Source: Seiridium cupressi (lineage: Eukaryota > Ascomycota > Sordariomycetes > Amphisphaeriales > Sporocadaceae). Taken from it: 64,000 nucleotides of DNA. The DNA lies in NCBI GenBank assembly GCA_036674765.1, contig JARVKI010000023.1, forward strand, positions 62,001 to 126,000. The letters run 5' to 3'. Shown one piece after another: positions 34,505 to 47,342 of this stretch. How positions within the stretch are numbered: position 1 is the stretch's first letter; each line of letters starts with the position of its first letter. Under the pieces are notes generated by a model. The model was not told the DNA's origin. It saw only the letters and a list, made by a program, of their open reading frames with translations, and did not search any database. A program made the translations under genes and the position numbers.

Positions 34505-35366
34505 GGCGGCTGTGAATTGGTCCTGGTGAAGATGCGAGGTTGTAGCTGGAGGGTGCGCGCGATCTTGAGATTGAAGCTGTCGCTGACAAAATTCTTAGCT
34601 TCAGGATACCGGCCCGCGAGTCGGCGATGGTCCGTGCTTGGGAGCAGCTGCGAGCCCCTGACGGTTTGGCGCTTAGGCGCTTGCCCCAGCTTCGTACTCC
34701 CAAGCGTAACCTCAAAAGTCTTTACTTGCTTAGATTCTTAGCACTGAATAAGGCTCTTCTATATGCTAAAGAGCTACAAGATAAGAAAGAGTGACAACTC
34801 TGCTCTTTTAAGTTTAGTGATAAGTCAACTATAACGACTCGATGGCCACATCGTACGATAAGGCTCAGATTGAATCCCGCCTGCTTTGATATCCTGCAGC
34901 TTTGGGCGGCAGCCAGTCGCAATGGGGCTCATAGCTCAAGGCTGATGGGACAATTCTCAAATTTGCCTTCTGGTTTGTCTTGAGGTGGCAAGTTTTAGAC
35001 ACATACCGCATATATCAACCATCTGCCTAGGACATTTTGTCTCAAGTCTATACCGTGTTCCTCAGCCCCTTAAGACCCCAAAGCGCAATATTGTTTGTAC
35101 AGACAAACAGTACCACACCTGCCTGGGGGCCGTGCACGCGACAGACAGGACAAAACGCGTCAAGGGATGATTAAAATAAAATCAACCCCAATGACGACAA
35201 GCTCATCCCCAGTGGAGTTCTAACTATTAGTTAAACACACACTCTACACTAACCACTATCATATCGCATAGCATATCAACCAGCCAGCTTATCCCGTTCC
35301 TCCACCACCTGCCAGCCCAACTTCGCATGATACTACTTTTGCTTCAAGGACAGCAGCGCATTCAAA
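34505..35366. promoter_or_regulatory. Divergent promoter region, Mrp10 / Rtt106
   Basis: 862 bp between divergent start codons with no coding sequence seen. The 150 bp before Rtt106 are rich in C, T and A, as is usual for fungal leaders. Confidence 0.5.
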
Positions 35367-36713
35367 ATGTCAAGCGGGCTTGACACCCAGAAGCTAGCCG
35401 CCGTCTTCAAATCCAGGCCTGACATTCTCAAGCGCATTCAGAAGGAGGCCGACACCCCGGGCCGAACAAAGCTCTTCAACGACATTGTCAGTTATGTGCA
35501 CGAGCAGACGGGTGGCGAAACATCAGAGCCCTCGCTTAAGAGGCGGCGAGTCGACATTGATCAGAATGGCAGCTCTAACGGGGCAGCTCCGGCAAGCACA
35601 AGCGCAGATGTCGCAAAGGAGTCGGTACTGCTAGAGATCAAGGACATCTCCGTCTCGATCCCTCAGCGAAAGAAGTACGACCTTTGCCTCACGGCGCACC
35701 ACATCTACGCCAAGGTATCGAACACCACTACCCCAGTTCCCGGCATCATCTACGCCTGGAAGGACTTCGAGTACGTCTTTTGCCTTCCCGTTCCCGAGAA
35801 GGCTCAAGCACAGCACAGCTACGTCCTCCTTCCCCGTGGCAGCGCACTTGCCTCCCTGTCCAAAGACAGCCCCTCGACCGCAGCCGAACCCCTGGTCTTC
35901 ACGATATCGGCAGCCGCTCCCAAGCCGGGCTCGATCGGTGGCCAGAATTCTGCTGCTGCGCAATCTGTTTCCGATTCCTACAAGCAGTTGTTTACATGGG
36001 CGATCAAGATGTGCCTCAACGCAAGAGCACCCAATGTACAAATCGTAGAAGCGGACCCTTCACAGTTTCATAGCATGGTACGTCAGGCACACCGGCCGAA
36101 AGAGAAGGCGGTACACGTGGCGGCACATCGGGGCTCAAAAGATGGATATTTGTTCTTTCTGGAGAACGGCATTCTATGGGCATTCAAGAAGCCACTGCTC
36201 TTCATCCCGGTAGACCGCATCGCGGCTGTGAGCTATACGAGCGTGTTACAGAGGACCTTCAACATGGCGGTGGAAATTTTCACGAATGAGGGTGGTGATG
36301 AGGAAGCTACAGAAGAAATCGAGTTTTCCATGCTGGACCAGGAAGATTACGGTGGCATCAATGAGAATTATGTCATGCGGAAGGGGCTGCAGGATCGCAG
36401 CATGGCCGACCAACGCAAAGCCAAGAAAGAGCTCGCCGAGAATGCTAAGGGCAAGAAGGGCGGCGACGAGAACGGCGATGCAAATGGTTCCGCAGATCCT
36501 GGCCTTGGCTTGTCGGAGCTGCAAAAAGCAGAACAGCAGCTGGAGGACGAGGAAGATGAAGACGAGGAGGACTATGACCCTGGGTCCGAGGGCGATAGCG
36601 AGGGTTCGGGGAGCAGTTCCGACGATGACGATGATGATGACGACGATGGACCGGGTGGTGAAGAGATGGATGAAGACGAAGACGAGGATGATGCCGAAGC
36701 TGAAGAGGCCTGA
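35367..36713 (+). CDS. rtt106: Histone H3-H4 chaperone Rtt106
   Basis: Nuclear chaperone that deposits H3K56-acetylated H3-H4 behind replication forks and supports silencing. A single exon codes for 448 residues. The N-terminal helical dimerisation part (residues 1-60, [23 protein letters not shown]) is followed by a basic KRRRVD stretch that may be a nuclear signal. The tandem PH core begins near [19 protein letters not shown]. The second PH part contains [33 protein letters not shown] and TFNMAVEIF. The last 60 residues are almost wholly Asp/Glu, an acidic tail typical of fungal forms. The start sits in a good context (TTCAAAATGTC) and matches the family N-terminus. Confidence 0.95.
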   Translation: MSSGLDTQKLAAVFKSRPDILKRIQKEADTPGRTKLFNDIVSYVHEQTGGETSEPSLKRRRVDIDQNGSSNGAAPASTSADVAKESVLLEIKDISVSIPQRKKYDLCLTAHHIYAKVSNTTTPVPGIIYAWKDFEYVFCLPVPEKAQAQHSYVLLPRGSALASLSKDSPSTAAEPLVFTISAAAPKPGSIGGQNSAAAQSVSDSYKQLFTWAIKMCLNARAPNVQIVEADPSQFHSMVRQAHRPKEKAVHVAAHRGSKDGYLFFLENGILWAFKKPLLFIPVDRIAAVSYTSVLQRTFNMAVEIFTNEGGDEEATEEIEFSMLDQEDYGGINENYVMRKGLQDRSMADQRKAKKELAENAKGKKGGDENGDANGSADPGLGLSELQKAEQQLEDEEDEDEEDYDPGSEGDSEGSGSSSDDDDDDDDDGPGGEEMDEDEDEDDAEAEEA

Positions 36714-37232
36714 TGCAGATGCAGGCCAATGCCCCGAAAAGCCGTCAATAGAGTGTATCATAGAGCTTCACGACTGGGATGACATGGAGCAACACGGCAT
36801 TAATACGAATTCTCATGACTGCCGTAAATACTCCATCTGGAGTCTACGTGTAGCTGTGAACCTATGCCATGGGGGGTCCTCCTTGAGTGGTCTAAGGTCA
36901 ATCGCCTTGTAGTTAATGCGTATATGAATGTTTCTCCAGCGCCCTTCAGAGGCAGGGGATTTGCCTGTTGCTTACATTGTAGCCAGACGAGCGAGCCACC
37001 TGAAGCCAAGCCACAACCGATTCTAGCCTAAATGTAGGAAAAGGTGCCCCACCATCCACTATCCACCATCCACCGGCCTCAAGCTGCACCCCACCTGGAC
37101 ACAGCATCGAGAACGAAGACGCACAAGACATCCCAGCATCTCTTCCCTTGCGTTGACAGTACGGCTCTTGAATCCTCGAGCGCTTCATTCATCTCAGTTG
37201 GTCTCGGTGTTTCCCCAGCTAGGAGGCTCATC
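36714..37232. other. Intergenic region and Vfa1 leader
   Basis: 519 bp between Rtt106 and Vfa1, both on the plus strand. An in-frame ATG at 37044 would extend Vfa1, but the extension is not like the family and is read here as leader sequence. Confidence 0.55.
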
Positions 37233-37890
37233 ATGTCCTTCCCGAACGTTTGGCATCATCGCAAAGTGGCGGACACGTCTGCCAGAGGTTGTGATATCTG
37301 CTTTAAGCCCACCACCAGCGTCTTGGTAACGCCGGAGAAGCAAGATTTCTTCTATGTATGCCCCGCACATCTCAAGGATACCAGATTCGCTACGCCCATA
37401 ATTGATGAGGCGGCCATTGCTGCCAAGAAGAAGAAAGAGATGGACGAGGAGCTGGAGCGCGTGAAGAAGGAATATGAAGAGAAGCAGCAGAAGAAGAAGG
37501 AGAAGGCAAAGGAAGACGATAAGCCCAACCCAGACGATCAGGAGAAGGACAAGAAGTCTGATGAGAAAAAGAAGGAGGACCCCAAACCTAAGGACGAGGT
37601 TTGTTTGCCTTTGCATTCACATGATCATCATCACCGCGATCTATCTCACTGACCATGTTGTTTAGACCAAGTCCGAAGCCAGCACCCCCAAGGAAGAGGA
37701 ACCTCGAGTTTTTGCTCTGTCAAAGTAAGCTTTCATGGTGTTCACTATCACATGTTACCTTCTGACAATATAAAGGAGCTTTTATCAAGGACGGCTCACC
37801 AAGAAGCAACAAGCTGAGGTGGCTAAGCGGAATCGAGAGCGATTGGCGAACCCCAATTTCTTTCCGTCGGTTCCGAAAAGTGCACCTTGA
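37233..37890 (+). CDS. vfa1: Vps4-associated protein Vfa1
   Basis: Binds the MIT domain of the AAA ATPase Vps4 at endosomes and modulates its activity in yeast. Three exons, 37233-37598, 37666-37724 and 37776-37890, join in frame to 179 residues. The N-terminus MSFPNVWHHRKVADTSARGC leads into a small zinc-ribbon-like unit with CDIC and then CPAH. The middle is a very charged Lys/Glu coiled coil (about residues 68-130). The end, FYQGRLTKKQQAEVAKRNRE to FFPSVPKSAP, is the conserved Vps4-binding part. The start at 37233 is preferred over an upstream in-frame ATG because the family begins at this Met. Confidence 0.92.
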
Positions 37891-40800
37891 CTCTACGTTG
37901 GATGTTGAGGTTCATCGAAAGATCCTACGCTTGGAGTTTTTGGGCCAAGGCTAATGCTCGCGGTCAGAAAGACGCTCTCGTAGCCAGCCTCGTCAGAATA
38001 TCTGTGGTACCTTACTGTGAGGTGAGGCTCGTTAACTCGGCAGCAGCAGGAGTACTTTCGGTGGAGGTATTTGTCGATCATGGTCGGTATATCAGGAGAT
38101 CCAAATGTGCAGGGCTCCGGATGCGACCCAATTAAACTTTGGCCGTATCGAGACCGCCCTTGTTTGGCTACTGCCAGCACACTATTGCACCCTATCCACG
38201 ATGCATACATCGGAATCGCGGACGCCAGACTCCACAGGTTCATCTGCACACCATCAGAGCGCCTGCTACTGGTCGTCTGCTCACGCACATAAGTACTATA
38301 CATGTCTAGACACACACCCTCTGCACGCAGTGTGCACTACTCAGCTCTGCGGTCAGCAAACAATAAAAAGCACACCAACCGCTTCGATCCTCACGGGTTG
38401 GCCCGAAAGTTTGCTTGACCGTTCTGATCACATGAGATCTTTCCACCCGCCATCTTGTCAGCCTTACAGGGCGATCGCTCAACGCCATCACGCGGCTGGC
38501 TTATTCCTGGATCTTGTATAACCTGAACGCTTACCTCATCCACAACGTCCAGCCCTAATCCACAACGTCCAGCCCTACGTCGAAACTTGTGGCCTTTTCT
38601 GGAATGCCCTCAAGATCACCAGGCGGGGCAAGATATTACCTTCTTTGCTTGCTTGCAACAGGATGATCTGGTCTGAACCGCCAGCATACTGCTCCCCCCG
38701 GCTGTCTGAAGGAGGCAGCCCGGTGCAATCAGTGCGCAAGAATCTACCCCAATGGGATTAGTGCTTACCATGCGTCGACAACAATGGCAGCCACCGTGAC
38801 CCTGAGCAGGAAGCGGGGTTTACTTCGAAGCGATGATACTCAATCTGGGTTATTGAAGATACGTATGTATTGCGACCACCGCCATGCTGGAGCATTTATT
38901 TCTGATTCAAGACGCCACCCAAAACTGCGTCGGCCGCCTCGTCTCAAGATCGTTGCGGCATCCTTCGGACTCCAGCTCGCAGGTCTATAAGCAACACCGT
39001 GTGCACTCATCTTTGGTGCCTAGACTTTATGATCCTTCCCGCTTTTATCGCCGTGGTTTGTGTAAGTGCTGCGGCCCGAGCATGCACGTCGGGAGCATTC
39101 TCATCCTCTCTGCGGGCCCACTAAGTTCATGTTCATGAATCCAGCACCAATCAATCTCCCAACGGTAGATGTGCCGAGAGCTGCGCCGTTCTCAGGTCAG
39201 ATCTCATGGTCTAAGAATGTGTCAAAAAGAACCTGGGCATTGAGAGCATGGCATGTCATAGGCGGCCGCTTCGGTAAAGAAATCTGTGAAGAGTTGTTGA
39301 CGCGTACAATCCGTACTGGGTACTACAGTAAGTACTCCCGTGGACTGGTATATTTATGGATAGTTATGGCTCTTTGCAGGCATAAAGAAAACAGATGGTG
39401 TATTGGTGATGACATGAAAAAAACCTATCTGGAAGCGGTGCCGACGTCACCAACCTCGTTTATCTGACGTTATCGTGGTCTGGGAGATGTCATATGATGC
39501 GGTCCGCCCCATGTGTATGGCTTCAGGCCCAGGTACGATTTCGCTCCGCATGCTACAACAAATGGAGGGGATAACATCGACAATAGCTAGCTGAGATTGT
39601 ATTTGGAGAAACGATAATAGCTGGCAGCTATTGCGAATGAAACCCCCGACCCTTACTGAGGTTGAAGCGTTGCTCAATCTTGCACGGCGCCAGCCTCGCT
39701 CCATGTCGTTTTGATGCTGCCTGGTGATGAAGGTTAGTTGGCCTTGGGATAGTCACATAACAGGCATCGCTATTCATCCTCCCGAAGCAACGTTGCCCAT
39801 GCACTGCCACCCATGTTGCTTCAATAACCTCCCTAAACAGGCCTCCGTGTCAATTTGCTCGTGGTCTTCGTCCATAAAGATCAACAGGCCCGTCGCCTGA
39901 GTCGACGTCCACCCTGCCTACCGATGACCTTCTCCAGCATTCCCGTTGGCGGAAATGTACGCTGATTATTCTTGCATTACATTCTGACATGGCAGCCTTG
40001 TATCCTGCATGGCGAAGTAAGATATGCCCTATTCCGCAAGTGTGCTCACGAAACCCGCGACCTGCATACGATCGACTGGCCCTTCGCATACGGTCCTAGA
40101 GTCCGGTGGAAAGAAGAATAGCATTCTGGCCCCTTGCATACGCTGGCAAGCCTCGAGATCCCTCCCGGTCATACATGTCCCAGATCAGGCCGACCCCACA
40201 AATCACCACCAAACCGGGGGATTGTTACTATAAAGAGCTCGTGAGCCTCTGCTGGCCCGTCTGACCTGAATTGCACACCCATGCAGTTTTGGCAGCGGCA
40301 CAAGCCTGAAGCGTGTCCTGAAGTACCCCGGATCTTTAAGGACCGGGTCCTCAAGCGGTGGGTCGCTCATGTACAGTATTTGTGACTAGCGCAGGTGGAC
40401 ATCATATCGCGATTCATCTTTCGCATTTTGATGTAGGCCAAGGTCCTGAAGTGACATTGTGTCATTTGAAAGAAGTCTGGGCAGTGTCGAACCATTGTCC
40501 GAATTGGGATCAGATGATTACACACTCCGCACAAACTCGCCTGTGTACTTCTGCATACAAGCCGAGCTAGATGCTGCAGATGTAATTGCATATCTCGAAT
40601 AGGCGATGCAGCTTTGTACGTAGAGTATGCGGCATTTTGATAAGGCTCATTGATTCCCGACGAACCTGGACAAGACATGGCTCCTCAGCGCCCGCCTGCA
40701 CCTACCTGCGAGACGAACCCCGGCGTCGGTGTAAATGCCGGGCGTATGTACATCCATGTCACCACATCTAGTAATAACTTTCTTTGATATCTTCTGCAGC

Positions 40801-42771
40801 GAGCGAACTGTTTGATTTGGAGGGTACAAACAGAGGTAGTACCCATAGCACCGCGGCTGCCATGTCTACAAAATCCCGGCAAGTATTCCGGGCTGCCCTG
40901 CTTTCGCCCCGACGTCAATGTCGCAAAGGCAAATGCAGTGCAATGCATTGCAATGCAGGCTTGGAAGAACTCCTCAGGCCCAGCGCATTCCTTCTTCCTC
41001 TATCGCGCTTTCTAGAAAAGTCCTCACCTCCCCCCACGTCCCCACGGTGTCGCCGTGACCGGTGCAAGAGGATCCCGAACCTGGGGGACGCCTTACCCGC
41101 TAGGGTCTCGACGCAACCGTATTGATCCTTCAGGAATGCCTGCTCCCGCGGTTGGGGGTCGGTAAGAGGAAAGGGAAAGGAAAAACCTAAGTCAATTACA
41201 GTTTCGGGGACTTTCGCATACTTTCGGGGAGTTTTCTTGTCGACTTGATCTTATATAACAAAATGCTGTCATATCTAGCAGCTTCTGGTGGGGAAGGGGG
41301 GAGAAGGAGGGACAACACACAGCCATATCATATTGTAGATCCTGCGGCCTGGGCGGAATTTTCCGGCGGTGTCTCCGGGGAAAGGTTGACTAGAGTCCTG
41401 CAGCAACGGTTCGGTAGAAGCGATTCGCCGAATCGGGGAAGTGTCCATACTGGTATTGGGACATGGGGGTATCGGGATGTGATGGCGATCGCTGTTCTAT
41501 ATTCATGACAAAGCCTTGTGCAGACGCAACGTTGCAAATATCACATGATCATGATATGCGGCCTACTATCATAACAATCTTGCTGAGCAGCGCAGGGGTC
41601 TTTTGGACATAGCGTTGGATTGTGGCTCTTACAACCTCCCCAGAACCCTTAAGAGATTTGTGGTAAGTGTGAGATGATCCTGACAGACGCTCCTCAGGAC
41701 AAGACCAGCATGTTGTTACCCCAGCAAGCAAACAGAGGCACCCCATTTGGGTACCGAAAGTGCAAATAGACCCGTATTGCCAGGCTAGCAGTGAAACCCA
41801 CACGCCTTCGCAAGCTACGTTCACACCGATGGCAGTTTTGTATCCTTGCAAGGCATCCCATTATCTCAGCGCCGCCATGGATGATACTACTGCGATTCCT
41901 GGGTTCTCGCTGTAGACTAGAGCCCCATATCCTGGTCAATCAGGAGTTGAGGCTGTGCGCTATAAAAAGTGGATTCCTAGCACCCCTAGCGAGCGTATTA
42001 GTGCTTCGTGGTTTTTGGAGGCGCCCCACAAATCCTCCGCGGAAACTTCCATTAGGAGCGTCAATGTCAGCAATAACATCGAGGACAGCACAAGCGTGTT
42101 CTCAGTAGACCCATGCTAAAACAAGCTACTTAGGATTGTCCCCAGCACCGGGGACGACAGGGCTCGTCTGGTAATACCGCAGAGGTGTTAGTCTCGTATG
42201 ATCCTTGGCGCAGAGAGAGAGATACTGTTGTTTCACGAAACGGTTTCCTGATCACGATACCGAGTCCCACATCTGGCCTAAGGATCCCAAAGTGAGAGAA
42301 TAAGAACAACGTACTCCACTATCACAGGATCTGCACGAGAACAAGCCGTAGTGTGTTGTCTTCCGGCAGACAACACTGCATTTAGCGCCGTGACACGGCT
42401 TCTTCTGCCAGAGTTATGGGCGCCGCCGCGCGGAACCATTCATGCTGTCAGATCCGTAACAGGAATTCCGCGGGCGGGTGCTGTACCGAGAAGGGATGTA
42501 AGACTAACCGCCTGACCTCTGGGGAAGTCATAGCTCCTTCAAGATCGATCTCATTCAAGTATCGTCAATGGAGGCGGATTGGGGGAGAATGTCATTGGTA
42601 GTTGGTGCGACGTGCATGCCGGTCCAACGTCAGCAGTACCCTAGTTCATGCCGCTGTGATCTGAGCTAGGCCCCCCTAGCTTGGTGTGTTGCCTGATCGG
42701 CACAAGTTGACAGATGACATAAGTGTCTTGATCAACTGGCATATTCGATCCTCCAAGTCGATTGAAGGTAG
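37891..42771. other. Gene-free region of 4.9 kb
   Basis: Between Vfa1 (+) and Yvh1 (-, convergent). Only short frames were seen, none with a recognisable product. It contains a 2 x 20 bp tandem duplication at 38538-38577. The base composition is not clearly AT-rich. Confidence 0.5.
38538..38577 (+). repeat. Tandem duplication, 2 x 20 bp
   Basis: The unit ATCCACAACGTCCAGCCCTA occurs twice in direct succession without mismatch. Confidence 0.9.
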
Positions 42772-43932
42772 CTACAAGCTTCCATTCCGCCCCGGAGGCA
42801 TGCGGATTCCCATGCCGGCAGGACGGACGTCGGCTTCATCGACCCGGCTACGGTTGAGAGAGAAGGCAGGACAGACCCACTCTCCACAGCTGCACTTGAA
42901 TCCTTGCCATGCAAAGCGGCCGACAATGGCGTTGCACTTCGCATTCGGACATATCAGACGCCCATCGAGAGTCCCGTCCTCCAGATAGGGCCGCATCCAA
43001 GACAGAGTCTCGACAAAGACATGAGGACAGGGTGCTTGTGCATTTCCCTTGTTTCCGGTGCCCTGGTGATCGACGATGAACTGCGAGTTGGCAAGCACGC
43101 GCCGACACTTCTTGCATCTCAGCTGTTTATTCGACATGTTCTGCTCAGACTGGTCTTCTGTGGGCTCTGCCTCATCCTCGAAACGGATCCAATCCGCTTC
43201 AGGTGCCATGCCTGCAGCTCGAGCCTCCTTCAGCTTGTTCTCGTAAAGCCACTTCTGGTAGATGGGATGGTTCTCCACGGCATCGTCACTACTGGCCGGG
43301 CAGCCCATCTCCCACCAAAGCTCCAGTTGCCGCATAAACCCCGGATTTGGCTCAGCAATCGGGCGGGACTGCTGCACCCACTTCACTGCTTGGGCTACTG
43401 CTTCAGGGGCCGTCTCTCTCCGTTGAGCTGTCGATGCTGCCGACGACACAAACTGTTTTCCTCCGAAGCGGTGTGGGAGCTTGTAGAGTAGATATGCGAC
43501 TACACACGTGACAGATCTGGACTTGCCCATCGCGCAGTGGACATAGACAGCCCCTGATCCGGCCTGCTCCGACTTGTTGTCGCCGTCCTCCTTGGACAAA
43601 TCTTGACCACTTGTGGGTGGGTCATCAAGAGGGTGCAGACCTTGTTCGATGAACCGTACGGCCGAGGACAGATGAGCCAACAGGTCTTCATCTTCCACGT
43701 CGTCAACATCAATACTCTTGTGCTTGAAACGCTCTGCTCTGGCGCCCCATCCCTCAAACGAATATTTGATCACAGACAAGACAGAGGTGATATTCTTGTC
43801 CTCCAGGAGCTCAGGTTTGCGCAGTGCGAATATTCTGCAGGAAGATAAGCGTTGTTCAGCGCATGCCATGTCCAGCCAGACTTACCCGCCGACGTAGAGG
43901 TCTTCCTTGCCGGATATCCTATTGAAAGCCAT
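42772..43932 (-). CDS. yvh1: Dual-specificity phosphatase Yvh1
   Basis: Conserved phosphatase with a zinc-binding C-terminus; in yeast it releases Mrt4 from pre-60S ribosomes, a job that needs the zinc domain rather than catalysis. Two exons, 43932-43886 and 43834-42772, join in frame to 369 residues. The start MAFNRISGKEDLYVGG is typical. The catalytic loop reads VHCAMGKSRS with Cys116 and Arg122. The C-terminal domain has CKKC, later CPH, then CPNAKC and CSCGEWVCPAF, the cysteine pattern that binds two zinc ions. SRVDEADVRPAG near the end is also conserved. The 51-bp intron begins GTAAGT and ends TGCAG. Confidence 0.95.
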
Positions 43933-45216
43933 GACTAATAGGACGAGAGGGGAACAGACGAGTTGATGTTTTTGGTGTGCAGCAAAGAGCTGATACCGAC
44001 CGAAGGGAAAGCGAAGTGCTAGCGATGAACAGATCCTGCGAAGGCCACGAATACCCAACCTATGAATATGAGGTTCCTGCTGCAGGCAAGATATGATGAT
44101 CTTGCTGGGGTAGAGAGTTTGGCAGAGAACAGCGATGGCACTGGCACTATGCGATTTAAGTGGCGGATACCTATCCTGGTATTTGATTGGCAGCCTGATT
44201 GCAGATTTTCCCTTGTTGCCCCTCCGTAGCGCTGATATCATCATGTGACGCGCTAATTCGCACGCAAGGTGGGAAAGCACACAGCAAAGGGACTCCTGAG
44301 TGGACCTTTTAACTCATTCATCGCAGCTTGCCAGGGTAGCGCGTATATGATAGACTCAGGGCTCTGGTTGGGCAACGCTGGCATATTGGGAGTTACATAT
44401 TGCGGCACCGAGTCACATTTGTACGTTGTACACAGCTGATTATGCATAGGTATTCTGTACTTTTTTTATGCTTCAATTTCCAAACCAGAGCAACTCCTAT
44501 ACCATGAACATGTATAAATGGGTATCGCCAGTAATCGGTTGAACGTCGACTAAATATATACTGATCCTCTCCGTCCGGAGCTCGCGTCCTCGATTTGGTT
44601 CCGGCTTCTAAGAAGTCAACTTGGAGGAATCCCTATTGCGATGGAGAACGTTGGTATGGCCGCGGCCACACTGTTGCTCCGTGGTTTAACGTAATTCATG
44701 TCCGTTGTCACTCAGCCTCGCTTTTGTATCCATGGTCGGCACAGTGCTCGACCCACATCCTTGTTTTTCTTGAACGTATTAGTTGGGCTCTTACCGCGCG
44801 CACTGTATGGCCCCCAATATGCAACTAACGCCCGAGGACTGGCATACTGCATCTGCTGACGCTTGTGCCGATATATGCACTGAGCTGTCAGCACGCACAA
44901 TGATTCGTAATCTGACCATTCAGCCGGCCTCATCCAGCCACCTGTGTGAATGGCCTAAATGAACCAGCCCCCCTTCACTCTTATGCAATTCGGGAGCTGG
45001 CGGAAATACATATCGGAGCTCGGTCTGTGCCAGTTCGGAGTCTTGCTGCAGCCCTTCAGCCGTCCAGGACAGTCCGGAATTCTTGATAAATCCCAATGAA
45101 GAACCTCCGCGTCCGATGCTGGCTTGGGGTCCGCGGCTAGTTCGAAGCCCAATCTTGCGTCGGCTAGTGCTCATCTCAGAGTCTTGCATAAACCATTGCC
45201 TGCAGTTCGTCTCCTT
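43933..45216. other. Intergenic region between Yvh1 and the zinc-finger gene
   Basis: Holds the Yvh1 promoter and the 3' flank of the zinc-finger gene, both on the minus strand. No further gene was recognised. Confidence 0.5.
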
Positions 45217-47342
45217 TCAACGTGGCTGAGGTGGTTCCTCCTCAATCATACACGCCGTCTCTAGCATGTTCGTCCATTTACCGCTAGTTCCAGCGTGGCT
45301 ATGTTTGAGATGCTGCCTGAAGTGATCTGCACGAAAGAACTTCTTGCTCGAGTTGCACTCTCTGAATTTGTGCACCTCTTGAAGATGGCGTAACCTCTCG
45401 TCCCAATCTTGCTCGGTGGGGTGACGCGCGCGACCAGACCCTCCAGTCCGCGGGAACTCATCCCCGCAATAGCCACAGGCGTCAGCCTCCCCGGGCCGAT
45501 TTGTGCTGTCGTGGAAGGCTTTATCGTAGCCCGCAAGATGAAGCGCGGAGCATGACCAGCTGTGACGACGAACGTGTAAACTATTTTGGTGGCGCTCGGC
45601 CTCGTTCTTGTTCTTGAAACGATTTCCGCAAAAAGAGCATTCATATTGCTTTTCGGCCGCATGAGCACTAGTCGCATGTCAGCAACCTGAAGTCGGGCCA
45701 ATGGCAGGCCCACAGCGGTAATGGAAAGGCGCCATGGAGACCACGAACCAACTTACTTTAATTCTTCCGTTGTCTCAAACTTTTTAGGTTTCTTGGGACA
45801 GCATTCACACATGTAGAATCCTTGAATGCGCGAGATACTGGACTTGGGGAGCTCGGTAAGCTTTCGGGGAGACGACAAAGGTCGACTCTCGCTCACCTGA
45901 CGCTGGTGTGGAACCCGTGCGATGGCGGAACGGGGTGAATGCGTGAGGGAGATGGGCGTGTTGAAGGGCGAATTGCAAATGCCATCAACTGGCGATAGGC
46001 CACCCGGGGAGAGACCTCCGGGAGACCGTCGGCCAAAATTCCCTGTCACAATACCCATACCGATTGCAGAATGTGGCAGTGATGATACATATGAACCGCT
46101 TCGCCCGAGAGATGACACAGAAGATAGGGAGCTCTGGGGAATGGTCAGCCTAGGAGTAGGCGACGCCCTGGAAGCGCCCTCTCGACGGCGCAACAGTTCG
46201 TTAGCACCCGGCAGACCCTGCAAGGGAAAATCATCCCCAGGCGGCGAAGATGCACGTCTCTTTTGGCCAATGGTACGATAATCTGACCGCAGTGGGTTTT
46301 CCTCAAGTTGTAATCTTCCCATACCAGCATCTTCCATCGGGAAATCTGTGTCGTCTGTATTGTTCTCGTAGCTTCCTTGGGTTGAAACAGTAACATCGTC
46401 TGCAATGGATCCACTGTTGGTCCTCCTTGCGCGATGGGGCGGTGACCTATCAAGGTCTGTAGGCTCAATGGGAGATCGGTAGTCCCGGCTGGCGAAACCC
46501 AGGGTCAGTCCACCCCGCGGTGAGACTGCTGACTGCGTCGAGATTTCACTGAGATGCCCGTCACCGTACATCCTAGAGGTAGATCGGATTGGTAATGATA
46601 GCGCCGGGGGTTGACGCTGGTCTACCGAGCCATGTCGTGAGACCGCATCGTTTGCCGACGAGCTGAGACCGGACCGCCTTGGTGGCGAGCGATTATCCAG
46701 CGTTCTTCGAGCATCAAACTTCTTGAGCAAGGACGAGTCATAATCACTCCCACTTGGTCGAAACTGGAACTGATCATGGGACATGAACATCGTTTTGCTT
46801 CCGGCATCTTGCGGTGGTTCTCTAGAGAAAGGAAATGTCAACTAAGGAACTTTGGCGCCGATGTCGGGTGTGGGTAGAACTTTTGCGACTTACATCGAAT
46901 GAAGGCTGTGATAACCTTCGTCCCTATCCGGCGCCCTGCTGGTGCGGAAACCCCTTCGCTCTGTTCTTGGGCTGTGGTCTAAACTGCCATAGCTGGAAGT
47001 ATCCGACCTTATGCCATAACTAGACGTGTTCGATCCTACGCCGTAGCTCGAATTCTCTTTCTTGAAGGAGAAGTCACGGTCGTGCCGGCTGGTGGTCGGT
47101 GGTTGAGACTGACCAGACATGGGTCCCACGAATCTTGGAGGCGGTAGTGGTGGAGGAGCAATCTGATCCTCTGTTGGCAGACGCCTGCTTGGTATTCCCA
47201 TTGCCATGGAGCCGGGCCCAAATTCTTCAAATGGGCGAGGTCTTGACTCTCTACTAAATTGTTCGAATGACCTTGAGGCCTCGGGGTATATGGATGGAGT
47301 TCCCCCTCCTGTGTCCCTCGGAGCCCATCCTGGTATCGCCAT
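45217..47342 (-). CDS. C2H2 zinc-finger protein, probable transcription factor
   Basis: Three exons, 47342-46894, 46821-45757 and 45667-45217, join in frame to 654 residues. About the first 480 residues are Ser/Pro/Arg-rich and look disordered. The C-terminal 170 residues hold the zinc part: CECCPKKPKKFETTEEL followed by a His; a classic finger YECSFCGNRFKNKNEAERHQNSLH; a looser unit ACGYCGDEFPR with two His further on; and RECNSSKKFFRADHFRQHLKHSH. The intron between exons 2 and 3 lies inside the first zinc unit. Such proteins are widespread in Pezizomycotina and presumed nuclear regulators; no target is known from sequence. The start is uncertain: the ATG at 47342 is chosen because upstream codons run through a homopolymer (poly-Lys) stretch that looks like leader. 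Confidence 0.75.

Noticed and set aside
39029..39330. Short secreted-looking peptide MILPAFIAVVCVSAARA with a nearby open segment ISWSKNVSKRTWALR
   Set aside because: The first frame stops after 31 codons. Joining it to the second needs an unusual donor with a doubtful frame. Too weak without transcript data.
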